A program made the position numbers and the translations under genes. A DNA stretch of 64,000 nucleotides from Phanerochaete sordida (Eukaryota > Basidiomycota > Agaricomycetes > Polyporales > Phanerochaetaceae), in the NCBI GenBank assembly GCA_019973155.2, contig BPQB01000100.1, forward strand, positions 43,765 through 107,764, given 5' to 3'. Every line of letters starts with the position of its first letter. Position 1 is the stretch's first letter. The notes below the pieces were generated by a model that worked only from the letters and a program-made list of their open reading frames with translations, did no database searches and was not told the DNA's origin. Positions 1-11,756 of the stretch are shown here, one piece after another.

Positions 1-1320
1 AGCAACCGCGTCCTCCCCTACCACGTTCTACCGCCGCCTGCGAAAGGCAACTTCCCCGACCGCCTCTGGCCGGTCTCGCACAGCTGGCAGGACGCCGACA
101 AGCGCACGCTCGTCAGCACGCCCATCAACGGCGGCGCGTGGCCCGTTCCCATCCCGCGCACCACGACGCTCGAGAACGTCCGCGTCGAGCTGCTGAACCT
201 CGGCGCAGAGTACGTCTGGCTCGACGTGCTGTGTCTCCGCCAGGTCGGGAAGGACAAGGACGAGCCGCAGCGGAGGGACGAGTGGAAGCTCGACATCCCG
301 ACCATCGGCTACATCTACGCCATCCCGGACGTCCCGTGCATCACGTACTTCAACGGGCTCGGCCTGCCGTTCGACCCGTCGCGCGAGGCGCGCCGCTCGC
401 CGTGCCACTGGCTGCAGCGCGTCTGGACGATCCAGGAGTCGACGCCCGAGTGGCTGCACGCCGGCATGACCGCGGCGGACTCTGCAGACGCGGCCGGCTT
501 CTTCCACGAACAGCACGTCCGCGCCATCGCGCCCCGCTTCAAGGGCAACGAAAGCGGCGACCGCGACTGGCTCCGCAGCATCGCGCGCATGCTCGTCGAA
601 CGCCACGCCACCACGGAGCTCGACAAGGTCTCGTCCTTCCCGTACCTCCTCGGGTGCAAGACGCGCCCCGTGTACGACGCGGCGGTCCCCCCGGCGCTTG
701 CGTGGGCCGGCCTCCTCAAACACCTTCCCCCGCGCCAGCGCGCCCAGATCTCGCTCTCCCACATCGAGCGCCGCCCCGCGGCGCGCACCATACTCCCGAC
801 ATGGCGGGAGTTCCTCGAGGATTTCTCTGCGCCCGCTGAGCCAGAGGATTTGACGCACTGGCGGCGCGGTTGGCCCAGCTTGGAGCTCGCCCCGTGGTCG
901 CGGCTCGGCGCTGCCGAGCCCGGGCAGTATTTGGATCGCAGCCTCTACGCGGGCCCGTTCGTCATCACCAGGCAGACACCACATTCCGACGGCGCCACTA
1001 TCCGAGTGGCTCGCTCAAGCAACGGAAGCCGCGGTGCCCGCGCGGGCGAAGAGCATCGGCTCGCTGGCGTCCTCGGTGGGCCTTTCGAAGAGGGCGCCCA
1101 GTGCTTCCTTCGGCGGATACGAAGGAACATACTGGTGGTGCTTCAGATCGTGGGTCGACGCACAGTGGACGCGAAGCCGGCGTTTGTAGTGAAGAGGTGC
1201 GGAGTCGCGTACATGCACGATGCTGCTCTGCAGGTTCGCGAGTGGGACCCAATTTTTGCGGATGAGACAAACATTTGCGTGGTGTATGTCCCGGACGGGA
1301 AGCCCACTACCAGGGTCTAG
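1..1320 (+). CDS. HET-like domain protein, 5' truncated by window edge (paralogue H1)
   Basis: The frame is open from base 1 to the stop at 1318-1320 (439 codons), so only the C-terminal two thirds of the protein is present; the start lies outside the window. The HET-like core is clear: VSHSW near residue 25, then LGAEYVWLDVLCLRQ, WKLDIPTIGYIY, a TYFNGLGLPFDPS block, and HWLQRVWTIQE. These correspond to the HET signature of WxDxxCxxQ, an E-W stretch, xIY and RxWxxQE. In ascomycetes the HET domain drives heterokaryon incompatibility and cell death; a similar role here is inference. The C-terminal region ends in a beta-rich segment with GAAEPGQYLDRS, shared with the other copies. It is closest to the copy ending at 27905 (shared VSHSWQD and IYA). 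Codon use is strongly GC3-rich. I am sure of the family and unsure of the function. Confidence 0.85.
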   Translation, partial: SNRVLPYHVLPPPAKGNFPDRLWPVSHSWQDADKRTLVSTPINGGAWPVPIPRTTTLENVRVELLNLGAEYVWLDVLCLRQVGKDKDEPQRRDEWKLDIPTIGYIYAIPDVPCITYFNGLGLPFDPSREARRSPCHWLQRVWTIQESTPEWLHAGMTAADSADAAGFFHEQHVRAIAPRFKGNESGDRDWLRSIARMLVERHATTELDKVSSFPYLLGCKTRPVYDAAVPPALAWAGLLKHLPPRQRAQISLSHIERRPAARTILPTWREFLEDFSAPAEPEDLTHWRRGWPSLELAPWSRLGAAEPGQYLDRSLYAGPFVITRQTPHSDGATIRVARSSNGSRGARAGEEHRLAGVLGGPFEEGAQCFLRRIRRNILVVLQIVGRRTVDAKPAFVVKRCGVAYMHDAALQVREWDPIFADETNICVVYVPDGKPTTRV

Positions 1321-1603
1321 CTGTAATGGCCTTCCTAGCAGCTCGATTATGCGTACTCTCACAGTTTACAGAAGCATGTGAACAAATGAGCCTACGGAGT
1401 CCTCGCCAGTGGCGGGAATACCCAAAGATAAATAAATAGATCATGTGCAGATGCAGTACTTCCAGGCAAACAAACAGGGCATCTTGGTACCGGGACGTGG
1501 CGAACACGTCCGCACGTCGGCGCAATACACTCGTGAGGTATCATACTCACGAACCACATGATCTCCGTCGTCAGTCATCACAGCCCTTGCGAAGCGGGAA
1601 AAA
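1321..1603. other. intergenic, convergent gene ends
   Basis: This 283-bp stretch separates the end of the partial HET-like gene (plus) from the 3' end of the DUF6535-SH3 gene (minus). I see no gene in it. It should hold the two opposed 3' UTRs. Confidence 0.5.
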
Positions 1604-2960
1604 CTACGGAGGCAACATGCGCACGTAGTTGCTCGGGAAGATGTGTCGCCCGGGCTGCTTGCGCGCCTCGTCGAGCAGCTCGCCGCTCCACCAGCCGTCC
1701 TCAGGCGTCGCGGTCACGGCGATCACGTCGCCGGACTGGAAGTCGAACTCCTCGTCGATGACGGCGCGGTAGTCGTACAGCGCGGTCACTGCGCGCCATC
1801 AGCTTCTCGCTTCATCCTTGAGGAGGAGGACGAGGGCGTACCGTAGAATAGAATCCGCCGTCCGCCGTCCGCCCATGCGCCAGTCGGCGGCAGCCCCTGG
1901 GGAGCAGCCTGCGGCGGCGGCGCGCCCATCGAACCCAGGGCGCGGTACGCCTCCGGCTCGCATTGCTGCACGACGCGGCTCTCGCACAGCGGCTGACCGT
2001 TGCTGGATGAATGCGAGCGCGCCGTGGATTTGTCGTCGGAGGGAACATCGGTCAGGTGGGCAGGCTGCTGCTCGAGCTGCTCACTGTGGACCGCGTACTG
2101 TTGCCCGTATTGCTTCTGGATCACGATCTGCTGAGGCTGCTGGCGCAGCAACGGGACGCGCGAGGGGTCTTCGCCGTAGAGAGGAAGGATCGATCGCAAG
2201 GTAAGGCGAGTAGGACAGGACGGAGGACGCGAAAGGCGCACGTATAGCAATGACAGGACGCGGCGGCTCGTCTCGAGGATGGGTTTCAAGGATGTTACTT
2301 TGTAGGGATATAGCGGGAAGAGAAGGAGGCCGATATCGGTCGCCACGACAAAAATCGCCAGGGTCCAGGAAACGACGAGCATAGTAGTCGTGCGCACGCT
2401 ATGCTCGTCGATCGCAGCCGTAAAGAGGCCGAGGCCGAGGATGAACAGGCCATGGGAAGCCTGCAAAAACCATGCGAGGGCCGCGGCGATCTGGAAGATT
2501 TTGCGGTCCGATGCGTAGGTTGGCTGTAGGTCTTCGCGCAGCCGGTGCTTGACCAGGATCGCGACGAAGGCGGTACAGAGGCTGCAGACGAGGCTCGCAA
2601 GCCAGAGAGTGATGACGAAAATGGTCCACGGTGGCGCCTTGTATGGTGGGATGCTGAGGAAGGAGTGAGAGGCAGAATTTGAGTATCCTGCTGCAAATGC
2701 GGAAGTATGCACGTTCAGCGTGCGGAGCGGAAAGGACGTCTCGTAGCAGGCGTCGGACGCCAAGATCGTGGTGAACTGGACGACTAGAGCTGTGAGAATC
2801 GCTGAGAAGAGGCCGGCCTGCTCTAGCTTTCAAAAATGTATACTTCTTCGGCCTTGTACGAGGATACGTACAAATGCCAGCAGAGTGTCGATATCACCCC
2901 TATATTCCTCCATTTTCTGCGCATCGACCTCGCGCACCGCGTCGGGCATCCGCCGCCACC
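1604..2960 (-). CDS. DUF6535 transmembrane protein with C-terminal SH3 domain; 5' end unresolved
   Basis: Three exons are readable on the minus strand: 2960-2872, 2817-1842 and 1788-1604. Introns of 54 and 53 bp have GTACGT/GTACGC donors and CAG acceptors. The first two exons join in frame to give DIDTLLAF-AGLFSAILTA, the hallmark of basidiomycete DUF6535. They are followed by four or more hydrophobic segments (TIFVITLWLASLV, GLFILGLGLF, LVVSWTLAIFVV). A Gln/Pro-rich linker comes next. The last exon, joined in phase through a split GTG codon, encodes a full SH3 domain: ALYDY, DEEFDFQSGD, EDGWWSGEL and FPSNYVRML. SH3 domains bind proline-rich partners, so this looks like a membrane-anchored adaptor. 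An in-frame ATG lies at 2949, but a further 5' exon is likely because a CAG acceptor sits at 2961-2963. It could instead be two genes fused only in my reading, but the phase match argues against that. Confidence 0.65.
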
Positions 2961-3699
2961 CTGATAGACCAGGTTGTTGGGAAATGTTCTGGCTATGTAA
3001 GCACGATGTCTGTAGGACGGGCAGAAATGACTTGGCACCCACCATAGCATGTACAGCCGGGAGAGTCCTAACGGCGGCGGTTTTCAAGCTCATTATCAAA
3101 GAGTATTTCGTGATCCAGAGGGAAAGGACGCGACGTCTCGCAGGGATAAGTGCAGCAATAGCTCACAGGTACGTTGTGCTATTATACCCGGGCTCAGAAT
3201 CTGTTCATCTGCCATGACATCGCGAACCTGTGTAGTTCATCAGAACAGTGTGAACCTATCACCATTGCCTTGAGTGATATTGTCCATGCATATCCCTTCG
3301 AATCGCACGCCGCGCGAGTTTGTAGAAGTATCTTTTCCATATGTACCAACCATGATATCGAGGTTCGATGTGCCATCGAGCGGAAAACAGCCTTGCCAGT
3401 GCCACGGACTGCCTCATACCGAAGGCCTTCGGGCGAGATGCACCGTGCTGTAACTTTGAGGAATAAGGATGCCACCTTTCTGGTACCGCGGCAGCCAGTA
3501 TCACCGTGTCGGCGGGAGTGACGGAAAGGTGAACGAGCAGAAGTGAGGTGAGCGTGGGAATGCGGCTAAATAAGCCCAAATCAAATTGGCAACGGGGGGA
3601 CGCGCTCCCGCTCTCTCCTCATCCCGTCACTCGTCCTCTCCGCGACCTCGACTCTGCTGCGCTGTCTATGACCCCTCTTTTCTACAAACTCCAGGATAC
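2961..3699. other. intergenic, probable 5' region of the DUF6535-SH3 gene
   Basis: An upstream exon of the minus-strand DUF6535 gene probably lies in 2961-3200, but I could not place its start. The rest shows no coding pattern I trust. Confidence 0.4.
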
Positions 3700-4117
3700 A
3701 TGATCGTTTATCCCTTGAAACTGGTTCTTCGGTCGACGAAGGACGCAGTCAAGAGCCTTGTCATCGACGTCCCTTCTCGCACAGGTATGGCCCTGCCGCG
3801 CCTTCTTTCCTGGCAGCGACTACGCAGCAACTATTCACCGATCATACAACTTAGATGGACAAGCTGCTGTATGCCTTGCTGGTGCGCTTTACAGTTGGCT
3901 GTCTGCGCTACCTATCGAGGTCAGTCGTCCAGGTCTTTGCCAAGTCTTGTCCTAATACATATTGCAGATTATTACAGCCATATCGAATCGTCTCTGCGAC
4001 AGAACAGAACCTGAACACTGGCCTCATTCGCTTATGACAGCGACCTGTTGGTGTCTGGTAGCCGCGCCATCCTTGATACGCTGGCCCCCTCTACGACGAA
4101 CTCCGCCAGGGAAGTAG
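3700..4117 (+). CDS. hypothetical 99-residue protein, three exons
   Basis: Exons 3700-3784, 3855-3919 and 3968-4117 join in frame with GTATGG/TTAG and GTCAGT/GCAG boundaries, giving 99 residues. The middle contains a short F-box-like string (LSALPIEIITAI), in the right style for an F-box start but too short to be decisive. There is no signal peptide and no clear membrane span. The stop follows a basic, proline-rich tail. Support comes only from the phase-compatible splice sites and open frame. It could be a remnant of a longer gene, or chance. Confidence 0.3.
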
Positions 4118-4818
4118 CCGCTCGGCCAACGCCCGTGGTGTCAAATGAGTAGACGGAGACTCCCAAGGCTCCCACTCCGTGAGCCGAATCGAATCTACGC
4201 CTTCCCGTGCCAAACGTGCTGGCTCCGCCGACCCGCCCATGCAGCGCACCCGTCCTAGCAAATTGCTGCTTTCGCGCTCTTTGTTCCCTCCACTCCGCCT
4301 TCTAAGAAACTTCGCGTATCTCACGTCTGGTCGTCCCCCTCGCGTTTCTGACAGCGGGCAGCCCGTGAAGATTGGAGACCGTCATCAGCTCGCACACGCT
4401 ACTTGGCGCTTGGTGTACTCGCACTGAAGCAGTATGAGCGTGAGCTGGGCATTGTATCTGACACATGAAGACCGCACATTTCTCATCTGCATCGCGTGTC
4501 CGTCCTTCGCTTTCTCCAGGCCGGTTCGGTTTGTATATCCCTGTAGCTTTGCATTTGTTGACCGCAATAACATGTCTTTGCGTCCTAGTTATCTATCAAA
4601 TATATACTTGACAACAATTGCAATATTCGTATGTTTGGTGCCCGACATCGCGCGCTGGTGGCACTCTCGAGGTACTTGTCTTCGTCTGACACACCTGGCC
4701 AGCGAAGCGCGCACGTATGCGGATCGCTTTGAGTTTGATGTGCCTGACGACGAGCGAGCGACTATTGCAACCGAATCGCGGTCAGCATGTTGACTTCAGC
4801 TCCTTGTCCGATACCACC
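4118..4818. other. intergenic upstream of HET-like gene H2
   Basis: No gene is visible. The last 100-200 bp should hold the promoter of the HET-like gene starting at 4819. I could not pick a convincing TATA box. Confidence 0.45.
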
Positions 4819-7093
4819 ATGCCCGACCATGTCATCGGCATAGCTCTCAGCGTACAGCCAGACGGCTATATGCTCACTGATTGTGCATACAATATACCTG
4901 GTGTGTCTCTAATATTATGGCGCTTTTTCGAAGACATGGCCTGACCAGCACGCAGACTCTATACCTGTCGTTGTCGGGACATTCATTGGTCGAATTTTGG
5001 GAATGAAGAATGCAGTCGGTGACCTGGAACCTGTAGGTATAGCACAGCGCGAGGACGTAGAGACACTAATTAAATGTATGGTCTAGGTACCTGAGGATAC
5101 GAAACTGCGAGTCCTGCTTTCGAGAGAGGATTCACCACAAGATCGCATTCTAGTCGTCGTCGGCACCACACCTTGGCCTGCCGATGCACAGGCTCTCGCA
5201 ACCCATGACATCCTGCGCCATTCAAAAGCGGTTGAAGCGGAGAAGGAGCAAAGACCGACCACTGGGTATCGCCGCAGAAGCGAGTATCGGCACGCCGCGT
5301 ACGCTCGAATGAGAGCGTGGGCGGTGATCCAGCTTCTGGAGCTCGGGGTGCCAGAGGATGTCCTGCTCCGAAGCCGTGGCTGGGTTCGAAGTTTTGCTCT
5401 ACGCCCCGGACCCTTGCCTGGACAAGCGTTCTACCCTGGCCCCAGATCGCTGGTCCCCTTCCAGCGCGCCCATTACAGCCCACTTGCCATCCCACGCGAG
5501 GATGCAAACCGACTGTGCGCTTCTATGAACGCAGACGATTTGCTCTCAGCACTCACTACTCTCGGCACAGACTACGACATGTATCCGGCGCTGCAAGAAT
5601 GCCTGCTTCATTTCCTCAAGACCTCCCCCGACTTCGGCTACGTTTATGGAGTACTGCGACCTTACTGGAACGCGATTGATGCCCTGCCGAAGCTACCCGA
5701 TGTTCTCTTCTATCAAGAGGGACGCGTCCGCAGAATGCGGCGGGAAGCTGTGACAGACAATTATCTCACGGATGTCAGGGTACCGCCGAGGCGACTATGG
5801 GACCTGTACAGCAACCGCGTCCTTCCCTACCACGTACTTCCGTGTGCTCCATTCCGCTTTCCATACAACTTCTGGACCGTGTCTCACAGCTGGGTCGACG
5901 ACGATGCGCGTATGCAAGTCATCACACCGGTCAATGGGAGAGCGTGGCCCGTTCCTATCCCACGCGGTACAAGCCTCAGCCACATTCGGATCGAGCTCTT
6001 GAACTTCGGCGCCGAGTACGTTTGGCTCGACGTGCTGTGTCTACGCCAGGTCGGGCAGCCAGAGGACGAGAAGCTGCGCGAAGAAGAGTGGAAGCTCGAC
6101 ATTCCCACCATCGGCTTCATCTATTCTCTCAGGGACGTGCCATGCGTCACATACTTCAACGGCCTCGGGCTCCCATTCGACCCGTCCGAGAGGGCGCTAT
6201 CGTCCAAACGCCACTGGCTCAAGCGCGTCTGGACCGTGCAGGAGACCACCGACAACTGGTTGCCTGGCGGCACGACCGCGAGGTCTTCCGCTTGCGCACG
6301 CTCCTTCTTCCACGACCACCACACGCGGTCCATCCTCCCCAACTTCGATCCGCTCTCCGGCACACCGTCGACGCTGGTGCTGCGACTCACGCGCGCCGTG
6401 AAGGAGTTGAGCGCGCGGCACTGCACCTCCGAGCTCGACCGCGTCTCTTCGCTCGCGTACATCCTCGGCTGCAAGACGCGCCCACTGTACGACACGTCTG
6501 TCTCCGCGGACCGCGCGTGGGCGATCCTTCTCAAGCACCTCCCCGGGATTGTGCGCGCGCAGATAGCACTGCGATCTATGCAGCGTGGCCCACAGCGGCG
6601 AGAGGTTCTGCCGACATGGCAGGAGTTCCTCGGCGACTTCGCGACCTGGGACGTCGAGGAGGACGTGCTTCGGCGCATGGGCAATCAGTACACGCCACTC
6701 AGGCTCGTCGACAGCTCGAGCCTTGGCGCCGTCGAGCCTGGGGTGTACTATGAGGATGTGCATCTTGTGGGACCGCTCACCGTTCTTAGCGAGGCGCACA
6801 TCGATGGCGCAACGGCTTTGGACGTTCTAGTCAAGGACCAAGACTTTTTCCGCTTTCAGTGGGAACGGAAACGTCGGTTTCTCAACGTTATGGGCGGCCA
6901 TTTTGATTTAGACGGAATGTACATGTTTCGGCAGACACGCCTGAAGGTGACTATTATCCTTCAAGTGCTCGGAAAACGCTTCTTTGGTGGATATGCAGCA
7001 TTTGTAGTCGCGAAACGCGGCGCAATATTGGAGGATTATAACTCGGCGTCCTTTTCCTATGCTCCGTTGGTACGCATAGTGTATCATTTATAG
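4819..7093 (+). CDS. HET-like domain protein (paralogue H2), 721 aa
   Basis: Three exons: 4819-4900 (82 nt, ends in phase 1), 4956-5032 (77 nt) and 5087-7093, about 721 residues. The start was chosen because the same 82 + 77 nt exon pair with a similar first exon (MPDHVIGIALSV) precedes paralogue H4. The N-terminal 150 residues are a family-specific region of unknown fold ending in RVLLSRED. The mid-protein HET-like core (about residues 315-460) carries WTVSHSW, FGAEYVWLDVLCLRQ, WKLDIPTIGFIY, TYFNGLGLPFDPS and HWLKRVWTVQE. It is followed by an all-helical-looking stretch with ELDRVSSLAYILGCKTRPLY and a beta-rich C-terminus. It is the closest relative of H4, nearly colinear to the stop. A role in self/non-self recognition or cell death is inferred from the HET family only. 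Confidence 0.85.
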
Positions 7094-9506
7094 CAGAATC
7101 TTTTAACCTCTACTTGGCGTAGCATACAGTGGCTGCCAAAAGGGAAAAAGCACGCACGGTTCTAAACGTCTACTCGGAATCAGCGCGCCCTCGTCTGGAT
7201 CATAGCACGCTTCACAGGATGCACAGGATTTATTAACTTGAGTACGTTCATTGTAGTGCCATTAGCCATGTCTCGTACTTTATTCAGGTTTATTGCTGGA
7301 GGACTGCTGGCGATATGCGTGTACGACATGCGGAGGCTCACATCAGGAGCTCCGCAAGACGCTGTCCGCGACGTACGTGAAGCATTCCCGGGTCTAGCCG
7401 TCTGCCCCCAGCTCAAAATGCTCGATAGACGCTGGCCGGCAACGCCGCTCTGTTGCCAGAGAGCTCCGATCCGGGCTGCTTGAAATTAGCTTGGTCGCCT
7501 CTGTGCATCAATCTCCAGACCCTCTACGCCTGTGGCATCTTCACCATACTCCTTACCCTATTCACGGAGCTGTACGGCTGCCAAGGAGGCACAGCCGGAC
7601 TGCCAACGCGCCGCGGCATTTTCCTCGCGTTCATGGGCCCACACTTGTATCACGAGTTAACCCGCAGCTGCTCACGACGCACTTGTGCTGCTTGATGCAT
7701 ATCTGTGCTCACTCTGTCGTGCCTGTCCTCGCAAATGTGCAACGTGGTATATGGAGGAACGACGGTACCGCCTCTTCCGCAATTCTAGAGGCTGGAGGCG
7801 AGCCTATCATATGGTCCGGACGGACATGGAAACGATTTCAGTCAAACGCAGCTACCTTGCGGAGCGTACACCACGTCCGTGAGAAAACTCGCCTGAATTC
7901 ACGCGGTGATATTGCCCGTGGAGGCGAGTGCAACTGACCTGACGACTCGAGAAGGGGTGTAGGGATAGAGGTCACCCGCGTGATAGTGTGCGCGTGTCCT
8001 TCTTCTCTCGCGCTATCCTCGTTATTAGTTAATGGATGACTTACCGTAAGCCTCGAGATGCTAACATGGTTCCAACATGGAGCTCGAGCAGGCACAATAG
8101 CGGGTCAGCGTCAACGGCAAGTCCGGTACCGCTCGGCGTGCCTTAGTTGAGTAGGAATAGGGCTATAAGCAGACTATATCTGAAGGTTTGGCTTAGGTTT
8201 GACTTCGCTTGCCGAGTCTTGTGCAAGTGCTCGAGTCTCGGGATGGTCCCGAGGCTTACGAGAAGTCATCCAATACCTTTCACTAGATATCGACGTCCTG
8301 CGTCTTCCGCGCAGAAATTCCGCAGCAGAAGGTGCACATAGGCAGCGGACACTAACGATTGAAGATAATCGGATATGATTGGGCAAACTGAGAGACGTAA
8401 GACGGACATGAAAGAAGCGATACGCATGCGTGGCAGGAAGCACAGGCAGGCAAGGGCTGTCTGCGAGCAATGAGTGAGTATGGATATATGAAAGCCGCAT
8501 GACATAAACGCTGTCACGTTACGAGCGGAGTTCCGACCTGACAGCCCAAATTCATGCAGAGCGGGGGCTCTGCGTCGAATTACGTTCCTCATCGTGCGCG
8601 TGTACAATACAGTTCCGGCACAAGGTGAGTCAAATGTGACGATGGCCAGTGCATGAGGCTGCGCAGGTGCGGGGCCGCACTCATTGTATGCTCCGCTGAA
8701 GGTTCAGTCAGTGTGCGTGCAAAGCAGTGCAGGGTTAGGCGCTGAGCGCTGAGGCCTGAGGCCTGATCGATCTCATGAATGCCTGACACACGACTCCATG
8801 CTACTTTCGCGGTCGGACGCTGATACTGCATCTGTAGCCTATTGCAGAGAACTAGCTTTCGCAAGATCGGCTTGTCAACACCACCGGGCATGCGGGGGCC
8901 GCATGTCATGCCCTAAGCAGACGTAGCGAGATAATCGATGAACTATGACCGCGCACACGCTCTCCGCCGACGGCGGGGCCTCCGTGGCGAAGCATGAGCA
9001 ATAATCACTTTTGGCAATGCTATTGGCGGCGAGACCTGAGCACTGAGCGCTGAACGTTCCTAGGGCGAGCCTCGTCAAACGTGCATACCATGGGCGTGTG
9101 TTGCGAACGGGGCTCAGGTCGTCCATAGGTGCCAACATCCAACATTTACTTACGCTCAGGAGCAGTCACATTACAAAGGCAAACGCGTCAACAAATAAGA
9201 CAGGTAGCTTGCTGCGTTTTTAATAACTCTGCTTCTGGAAGCGATAGTGTGCCAACGCGGCCTTCTGCGGTATTATGATAACTAGATGCGCTCTGCTTGA
9301 CGTAAACGTCCGCCGGTGATTATGTCAGCAGGAAGTCTCGGGCGCGTAGTTTCTGGAAGCAAAAAGCTGTGAGCGCATTCAAGGCACGCATCGAGGCAGT
9401 CGCAATCTCGAGCCGTCACCACGGCCGAAGCAGCAAGCAGTATTTAGACTTAAACAGCGGACCTCCCTGCGTAGCGGCAGCAGAGGAGACCTCGGCTCCC
9501 TTCATC
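7094..9506. other. long gap without a supported gene
   Basis: About 2.4 kb between two HET-like genes. Several reading frames of 60-150 codons are open, but none shows a family motif, a believable start context or paired splice sites. Small imperfect direct repeats (gagcgctgaggcctgag type) occur near 8740-8770 and 9035-9055. It may be degenerate HET-array spacer. Confidence 0.4.
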
Positions 9507-11756
9507 ATGCCACAGCAAATTACCTCACTGACGCTCAAGATAGTGGAGGGTCATCTTCGACTGGACAGCTACACGTACAGCAATGGTGAGCGTTACTGGC
9601 GTCCGGAATATCGGGCAGGTTCAATTACTAAATAATATCTAGGCCATGCACTTGTCAGCGCTATCACTGAGCAGGGAGGCAGCAATGAGAGCACTGAATC
9701 AGTGAGTCCGCTGTACTTCAAGAATAGACCCGGTCCATAACACTTATCGTTGTCTAAATAGCCTGGCACTGCGATCTTTCTGTTAGGAGACTCTCAGAAA
9801 CAAGTCCATATCTACGCGGACAAGCCCCCTTGGCCTCTCTCTGAGCTCTGTCCCAGCCGAGACTTCACATCCAAGCATATCCGCGAGTACATTCTCGAGG
9901 ATTCGTACCCTAGGCTCTCGCGCTTGAAGGCTTGGGCAATGGTTCAGCTTGCAGGGCGTGTAGACATTGAGGAGGTTTTATTCAGGCGGGGCCTGGGCAA
10001 CTGCTTTTCCCTGATACCCGATCCAATCCCAGAGCAAATGTCCCGCTCGCCAGTCCCCTTGCAATGGTCCCACCACAGCCCTGTCGCCATATCATCATAC
10101 CTGGCAAACAGGCCATGCGCTGAGATGGATGAAGACACGTTGCTATCTACCCTCAATCACTTGTTCGGCACGCAGCATCCGATGGGACAGCATTTTCGCA
10201 ACTCTCTCAAGCATCTTCTCCATACCTTACCTGATTTTGGTACTGTTTACGGAGTGATACGTCCCTCCTGGAAATCTGACGTTCGCGTCGCCTGGCTACC
10301 CGATATCATGGCTCAGCAAAAGGCCAACGACGAGGCGATGCGATTCGATGCTGTGAAAGGCGATTACCTGAAAGATGCGGCAATTCCACCGCGTCGAGTG
10401 TGGGACCTCTACAGTAATCGCGTTATTCCCTTCTATCTCCTTCCTACTGCCGACTCGGGTCGTCTTCCGCGATGCGTTTGGACCGTATCTCATAGCTGGG
10501 TGCACGCAAAGACACGCTCATCAGTCATCACACCGATCAACGGTCGTGAATGGCCCGTTCCTATCCCACGCAACACGACTCTCGACCACGTCCGCATCGA
10601 GCTTCTAAATCTTGGCGCCGAGTACGTCTGGCTTGACGTGCTTTGCCTACGCCAAATTGGTAACGCAGCGGACGAGCCACGTCGGAAAGACGAGTGGAAG
10701 CTGGATATACCCACCATTGGTTACATCTATTCCATTCCTGGCGTACCCTGCGTCACATACTTTAACGGCCTTGGGCTCCCATTCGACCCATCAGAGGAGG
10801 CATGCCAATCTCCCTTGCACTGGTTTCATCGCATATGGACCATGCAGGAGTCAACAGGTAGCTGGTTACCTGGAGGCATGACCACATTGCACTCTGACCG
10901 GGCCACTGCGTTCTTCGACCAGCACTACCAGGAAGCAATTGTGCCTCGCTCTCTGAAATGGAGTCATTTCCTAACGGACGGGCAGAGCCAAGCTCAGATC
11001 GATCGGGAGATGCTCGAGTCTATAGTCGAACAGCTGATCAAGCGTCACTCTACAACCGAACTCGACAAGATTTCCTCCCTTGCTTACATCCTGGCGTGCA
11101 GTACACATCCCCTGTATGATTCATCGATATCTGTCGAGCTTGCCTGGGATGTTTTGCTCAAGCATCTCTCTCAGTTCCATCGCTCCGTAATTTCGCTCCG
11201 GCATATGGAGCGGCGTCGCGGAGGGCAGTTTATCCTGCCAACATGGCGCGAGTTTCTTACCGATTTCTCCCCTTCATATCGGTATCTCGACCAAGACTAT
11301 AACGACAAGCATCGCCAAAGCTTATACCTCTCCAGCAAGTCACGCCTCGGCGATGCACTCCCCGGAAAGTACTGGCAAAATCTCAACTGCGCTGGCCCAT
11401 ATACTGTCATCAACCAAACGCAACATCGGTCCGATACTACGACTCTCTCCATCGCACATCAGACTATTACCAGGAGTGGAGAAGCGCACAGACAAGTGTG
11501 GTTCGTCCGCGTTACTGGTGGCCCTGTCGAAGACCATGTTCAATATCTATTTTGGCGTACGCCGTGGCGAACGACTATCATACTTCGTGTTCTGAGGTGG
11601 CTTGGGAGCATAGGAGGCGACCCAGCCTACGAGGTTAGGAGATGCGGAGCTACATTGGATGGAGCGCACCCATACCGTATGGAGGAAATGAGAGTGTACG
11701 TGGAGTATGCTCAGGTGAAGGAGTCCGGAGATTGCTCTGTACAAATTAGATCATAG
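9507..11756 (+). CDS. HET-like domain protein (paralogue H3), about 710 aa
   Basis: Exons 9507-9585 (79 nt, phase 1), 9643-9701 (59 nt) and 9762-11756 give about 710 residues. The first exon begins MPQQITSLTLKI and ends in codons like those of H5 (YSN), which supports the start. The third exon opens with AIFLLGDS and a KPPWPLSEL box that recurs as PPW in the other copies. The HET core shows WTVSHSW, LGAEYVWLDVLCLRQIG, WKLDIPTIGYIYSIPG, TYFNGLGLPFDPS and HRIWTMQE. The C-terminal part keeps ELDKISSLAYILACSTHPLY and PTWREFLTDF. It is less GC3-rich than H1 and H4, so the copies have diverged in composition. No premature stop is seen. Confidence 0.83.

Noticed and set aside
28..984. Long open frame on the minus strand opposite the partial HET-like gene (318 codons)
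   Set aside because: It is the antisense of a very GC3-rich coding region, which commonly opens the opposite strand. The product is Arg/Asp/Val-rich without any motif.
5797..6753. 318-codon plus-strand frame inside HET-like gene H2
   Set aside because: A shifted-frame shadow of the HET coding exon; composition is Arg/His/Pro-rich and there are no domain motifs.
8740..9060. GAGCGCTGAGGCCTGAG-type short repeats, considered as a satellite or CRISPR-like array
   Set aside because: Only two or three imperfect units with irregular spacing, and CRISPR arrays do not occur in nuclear fungal genomes.
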